A stretch of 64,000 bases of DNA from CAWHHZ01 sp963829355 (GTDB lineage Bacteria > Acidobacteriota > Thermoanaerobaculia > Gp7-AA8 > JAHWKK01): assembly GCA_963829355.1 (NCBI GenBank), contig CAWHHZ010000021.1, positions 248,001 to 312,000 on the forward strand, read 5' to 3'. A program made the translations under genes and the position numbers. Shown here piece by piece: positions 61,813 through 64,000 of this stretch; position 1 is the stretch's first letter; each line of letters starts with the position of its first letter. Below the pieces are notes generated by a model, which saw only the letters and a list, made by a program, of their open reading frames with translations, searched no databases and had not been told where the DNA came from.

Positions 61813-63423
61813 ATGATTGAAACAGAGAAGAAGGAAAAGCGGATGCAAGCGGCCGAGTCTCAGCACATTCCCCCATCACCTTCGGTGTCATACTGGGAAA
61901 GCTCCGCTTCTCTTCGTGCGCTACTGGTCTCAAAGCTCTCGGCTGATGATCTCGAATGGTCCCGGCCACATCTCGAGTCGATCGGCCGTCTCGCTGGATA
62001 CGAGGCGAGTGGTCTCGCGCAGATCGCAGATCGGGAAGGGCCTCGTCTGCTCCAGTGGAACGAGCGAGGGGAGAGAGTCGATCACGTGGAGTATCACCCC
62101 GCCTACAGGCGGATGGAGGAGATCGCCTACGGCTCCGGAATGATCGGTCTGAAGTACGAGCAGGGGACGAACCGGTCGAACCGAACGCTGCAGCTCACAT
62201 GCTTTGGAATGGGATACCTTTTCGCCATGGCGGAGATGGGTCTCTACTGCCCGGTATGCATGACCGACGGCGTGGCGCGCGTGCTCAGCAGGTATGGCAA
62301 CGGCGAAAACACGCAGCGCGCCATTGCCAGACTGACCTCGACCAATCCTTCGAGCGTCTGGACGGGCGGGATGTTCCTCACCGAGCGCGCCGGCGGATCG
62401 GACGTCGGTTCGAATGAGACGGTCGCGAGACGTGGCGACGACGGGCAGTGGCGTCTCTATGGCCAAAAGTGGTTCTGCTCGAACGTTGATGCCGAGGCGG
62501 TCCTCGCGACGGCCCGGCCGGAGGGTGGTGCGCCGGGTACGCGGGGGATCCGGACGTATCTCATCCTGCCACGAGAGAGCAGTGACGTGACGATTGATCG
62601 ACTCAAGGAGAAGCTCGGTGTGAGGTCGATGCCGACCGGTGAGGTCACGCTCGACGGAGTCGCTGCGGAAGAGGTCGGAGGCTTCGACGCAATCGTCGAG
62701 ATGCTCAACCTTTCCCGTCTCTACAACTCGGTGGCATCGGTGGCCGTGATGGGGCGTGCACTCCTCGAGGCGCAGTCGTATGCGAGAGAGCGTATGGCCT
62801 TTGGCCGCCCCGTCGCATCGCATCCTCTCGCCGAGGAGACGCTCGAGGATCTGCGTGCGGAGCATCTGGCGAACCTGTTGCTGACCTTTGAAGCGATCGA
62901 TACGCTGGGAAAGCTCGACGATGGTGATCGCGATGCCGCACTGAGGTTGCGGATTCTGACGCCGATGGTCAAAGCCGTCACGGGCAAAGTCGCCGTCGGA
63001 TTCGTCTCGGAAGCAATGGAGCTGATCGGGGGCAACGGGTATATCGAAGAGTCTCCGCTTCCACGACTTCTGCGAGACGCTCAGGTTTTGCCGATCTGGG
63101 AGGGAACGACCAACATTCTGGTGCTCGACACGCTCCGTGCGGCGAAGAAAGAACGCGCCCATGAGCCGTTGCTCGACTGGATCGGCTCGCACTGGCCCTC
63201 CGAGGCGAAGGTGATGCTGGATTCGCTCGATAGTCTCGACGAGCGGGATGCGCGTACGTGGGTCGATCGTCTGGCGCGGCTGACGCAGCTCACGCTCCTG
63301 CTCGAAGCGGGTCAGGACGACGTCGTGGAACGGCTGCGTCCGAGACCAGTCGGCTTGCCTCCCGGTGCACGTGTGGACTCGGCGGTCCGCCAGGAGCGGA
63401 TGCAACAGAACTTGTCATCCTGA
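61813..63423 (+). CDS. Acyl-CoA dehydrogenase (AidB-like)
   Basis: A 536-residue flavin enzyme. The ATG at 61813 has AAGGAGG upstream. The FAD-binding and substrate parts are WTGGMFLTERAGGSDVG, GQKWFCSNVDAEAVL and AYARERMAFGR-type SYARERMAFGRPVASHP, and the C-terminal QVLPIWEGTTNILVLDTL holds the conserved IWEGTTN block. AidB-type proteins are a long subfamily of acyl-CoA dehydrogenases. Its last codons and its TGA are part of the dispersed repeat that starts at 63414. Confidence 0.9.
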   Translation: MIETEKKEKRMQAAESQHIPPSPSVSYWESSASLRALLVSKLSADDLEWSRPHLESIGRLAGYEASGLAQIADREGPRLLQWNERGERVDHVEYHPAYRRMEEIAYGSGMIGLKYEQGTNRSNRTLQLTCFGMGYLFAMAEMGLYCPVCMTDGVARVLSRYGNGENTQRAIARLTSTNPSSVWTGGMFLTERAGGSDVGSNETVARRGDDGQWRLYGQKWFCSNVDAEAVLATARPEGGAPGTRGIRTYLILPRESSDVTIDRLKEKLGVRSMPTGEVTLDGVAAEEVGGFDAIVEMLNLSRLYNSVASVAVMGRALLEAQSYARERMAFGRPVASHPLAEETLEDLRAEHLANLLLTFEAIDTLGKLDDGDRDAALRLRILTPMVKAVTGKVAVGFVSEAMELIGGNGYIEESPLPRLLRDAQVLPIWEGTTNILVLDTLRAAKKERAHEPLLDWIGSHWPSEAKVMLDSLDSLDERDARTWVDRLARLTQLTLLLEAGQDDVVERLRPRPVGLPPGARVDSAVRQERMQQNLSS

Positions 63424-63536
63424 GCGTCAGCGAAGGATCGGGTACGTCCTGACTGTCGCGTACTTTCCGTCCTGAAAGTAGGGCCGGACGCGATCCTTCG
63501 ACCGTCCTCCGCTGCGCTCCGGCGGCTCAGGATGAC
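63414..63536. repeat. Dispersed palindromic repeat, GTCATCCTGAG family (copy 9)
   Basis: It starts GTCATCCTGAGCGTCAGCG and ends GGCGGCTCAGGATGAC. It overlaps the acyl-CoA dehydrogenase end: the repeat provides TCA, TCC and the TGA stop. The middle has an inverted match TACTTTCCGTCCTGAAAGTA. Confidence 0.9.
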
Positions 63537-63582
63537 CCCACTTCCAGATGTCTCAAAACACGGGGCTGTGATTCCCCCGCTC

Positions 63583-63854
63583 AGAGGCTGTGAGAATCCA
63601 GCGTACCCTGCGTTACGGGCGCGGCGAGTCTCGAGCGCGCGAAGCAGTGACGCAGCGATGTGGTTCATCGGAAAGGAACTGCGACAACGCGATCGGCGAC
63701 GCCCCGCCCGTAACCCTTTGGGCTGGTGGTGGTTACGGCCCGATCTCCGCGTCACTCGTCGTCACCGAGGAACCACCGCGACTCCTCCTCATTCCTTGAG
63801 CTCGAACCGTAAGCACCACCAGCACAGGGCACGCTGGATTATTTCACAGCCTCT
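63583..63854. mobile_element. MITE-like element with about 28-bp terminal inverted repeats
   Basis: A 272-base element. The left end AGAGGCTGTGAGAATCCAGC (63583) and the right end, read inverted as AGAGGCTGTGAAATAATCCA, match over about 28 bases with a small gap. Inside, GTTACGGGCG (63612) and CGCCCGTAAC (63705) form a further inverted pair. There is no transposase or credible gene inside. It could be a non-autonomous derivative of an insertion sequence, with CAGGATGAC directly beyond its right end. Confidence 0.7.
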
Positions 63855-63891
63855 CAGGATGACATGTGGTGGTGAAGGGCGGCCAATCTTC

Positions 63892-64000
63892 CTACGCCGT
63901 GACTTCCCGCTTCTCGGCCGACTTTCTCATGCTGTGGTCGAGGATCCGTTTTCGCAGCCGGATCGAGTGGGGTGTGACTTCCACGAGCTCGTCCTCGTCA
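63892..64000 (-). CDS. typA: GTPase TypA/BipA, C-terminal end (partial)
   Basis: Only the last 35 or so residues are in the window. They read DEDELVEVTPHSIRLRKRIL and then a lysine/arginine-rich tail ending in TAG. This is the characteristic C-terminus of TypA/BipA, a ribosome-associated GTPase. The body and start lie beyond the right edge. Confidence 0.9.
   Translation of the reverse strand, partial: DEDELVEVTPHSIRLRKRILDHSMRKSAEKREVTA

Overview
The window is about 60% GC, densely coded, and carries no rRNA or tRNA gene that I could find. It looks like a chromosome segment of a Gram-negative, LPS- or outer-membrane-bearing bacterium. Evidence is an RND/TolC efflux operon, several outer-membrane beta-barrels, periplasmic Dsb-like and PpiD-like proteins, MreBCD/PBP2/RodA, an M13 peptidase and a DUF255 (YyaL) protein. 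This gene mix, together with the GTCATCCTGAG-type intergenic repeats, makes me favour an Acidobacteriota-like lineage (possibly Thermoanaerobaculia). That placement is inference from style, not proof. No phage, plasmid, IS transposase, CRISPR array or defence island is visible.

Layout. 1-3.7 kb: efflux operon (DUF2892, TolC, adaptor, RND pump) on the minus strand, divergent from an ArsR regulator. 4.0-9.9 kb: outer-membrane protein, Dsb-like thioredoxin, rhodanese-like lipoprotein, asparaginase II, STAS protein, and a ketosynthase/acyl carrier pair. 10-23 kb: mutS, nagZ, GMC oxidoreductase, M13 peptidase, SUI1, ssb, dtd, HD-GYP, then RIC (NO/iron-sulfur repair) coupled to YwiC-like. 23.1-31.1 kb, minus strand: HU, S4 RNA-binding protein and the rod-shape cluster rodA-mrdA-mreD-mreC-mreB with a FecR-domain protein upstream. 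31.4-36.6 kb: PpiD-like foldase, thioesterase, rarA and a broken threonine dehydratase. 36.7-46.6 kb: secreted repeat protein, large LolA-like/beta-barrel protein, lipid kinase, asnS, RNase J, PilZ. 47-58 kb: formiminotransferase, hpt, an unknown 518-aa protein, FAH hydrolase, a tiny Lys-rich ORF with its own promoter and terminator, a secreted DUF4097-like protein, YgiD, YyaL, barrel, radical SAM, D-threonine aldolase-like. 58-64 kb: a six-domain-plus GGDEF-EAL protein, acyl-CoA dehydrogenase, and the C-terminus of typA at the right edge.

The genes serve envelope growth and outer-membrane biogenesis, c-di-GMP signalling (GGDEF-EAL, HD-GYP, PilZ), redox/thiol and nitrosative stress handling, and DNA/RNA housekeeping. 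Two features cut across the window. First, many conserved genes (mrdA, rodA, ppiD, rarA, rnj, ketosynthase, PilZ, threonine dehydratase) are broken by single-base frame changes whose flanks are otherwise well conserved. I read these mostly as sequence or assembly errors. Second, convergent gene ends are filled by dispersed inverted repeats: GTCATCCTGAG/GTCATTCC palindromic units, often nested inside arms of short tandem GTTCAAGG-, CAGTCGT- or AGTCCTG-type repeats, plus two MITE-like elements with terminal inverted repeats.

I did not find a clearly new multi-gene system. The best candidates for novelty are the nested repeat architecture, the small Lys-rich transcription unit, the 966-residue-class outer-membrane protein and the RIC-YwiC pair.
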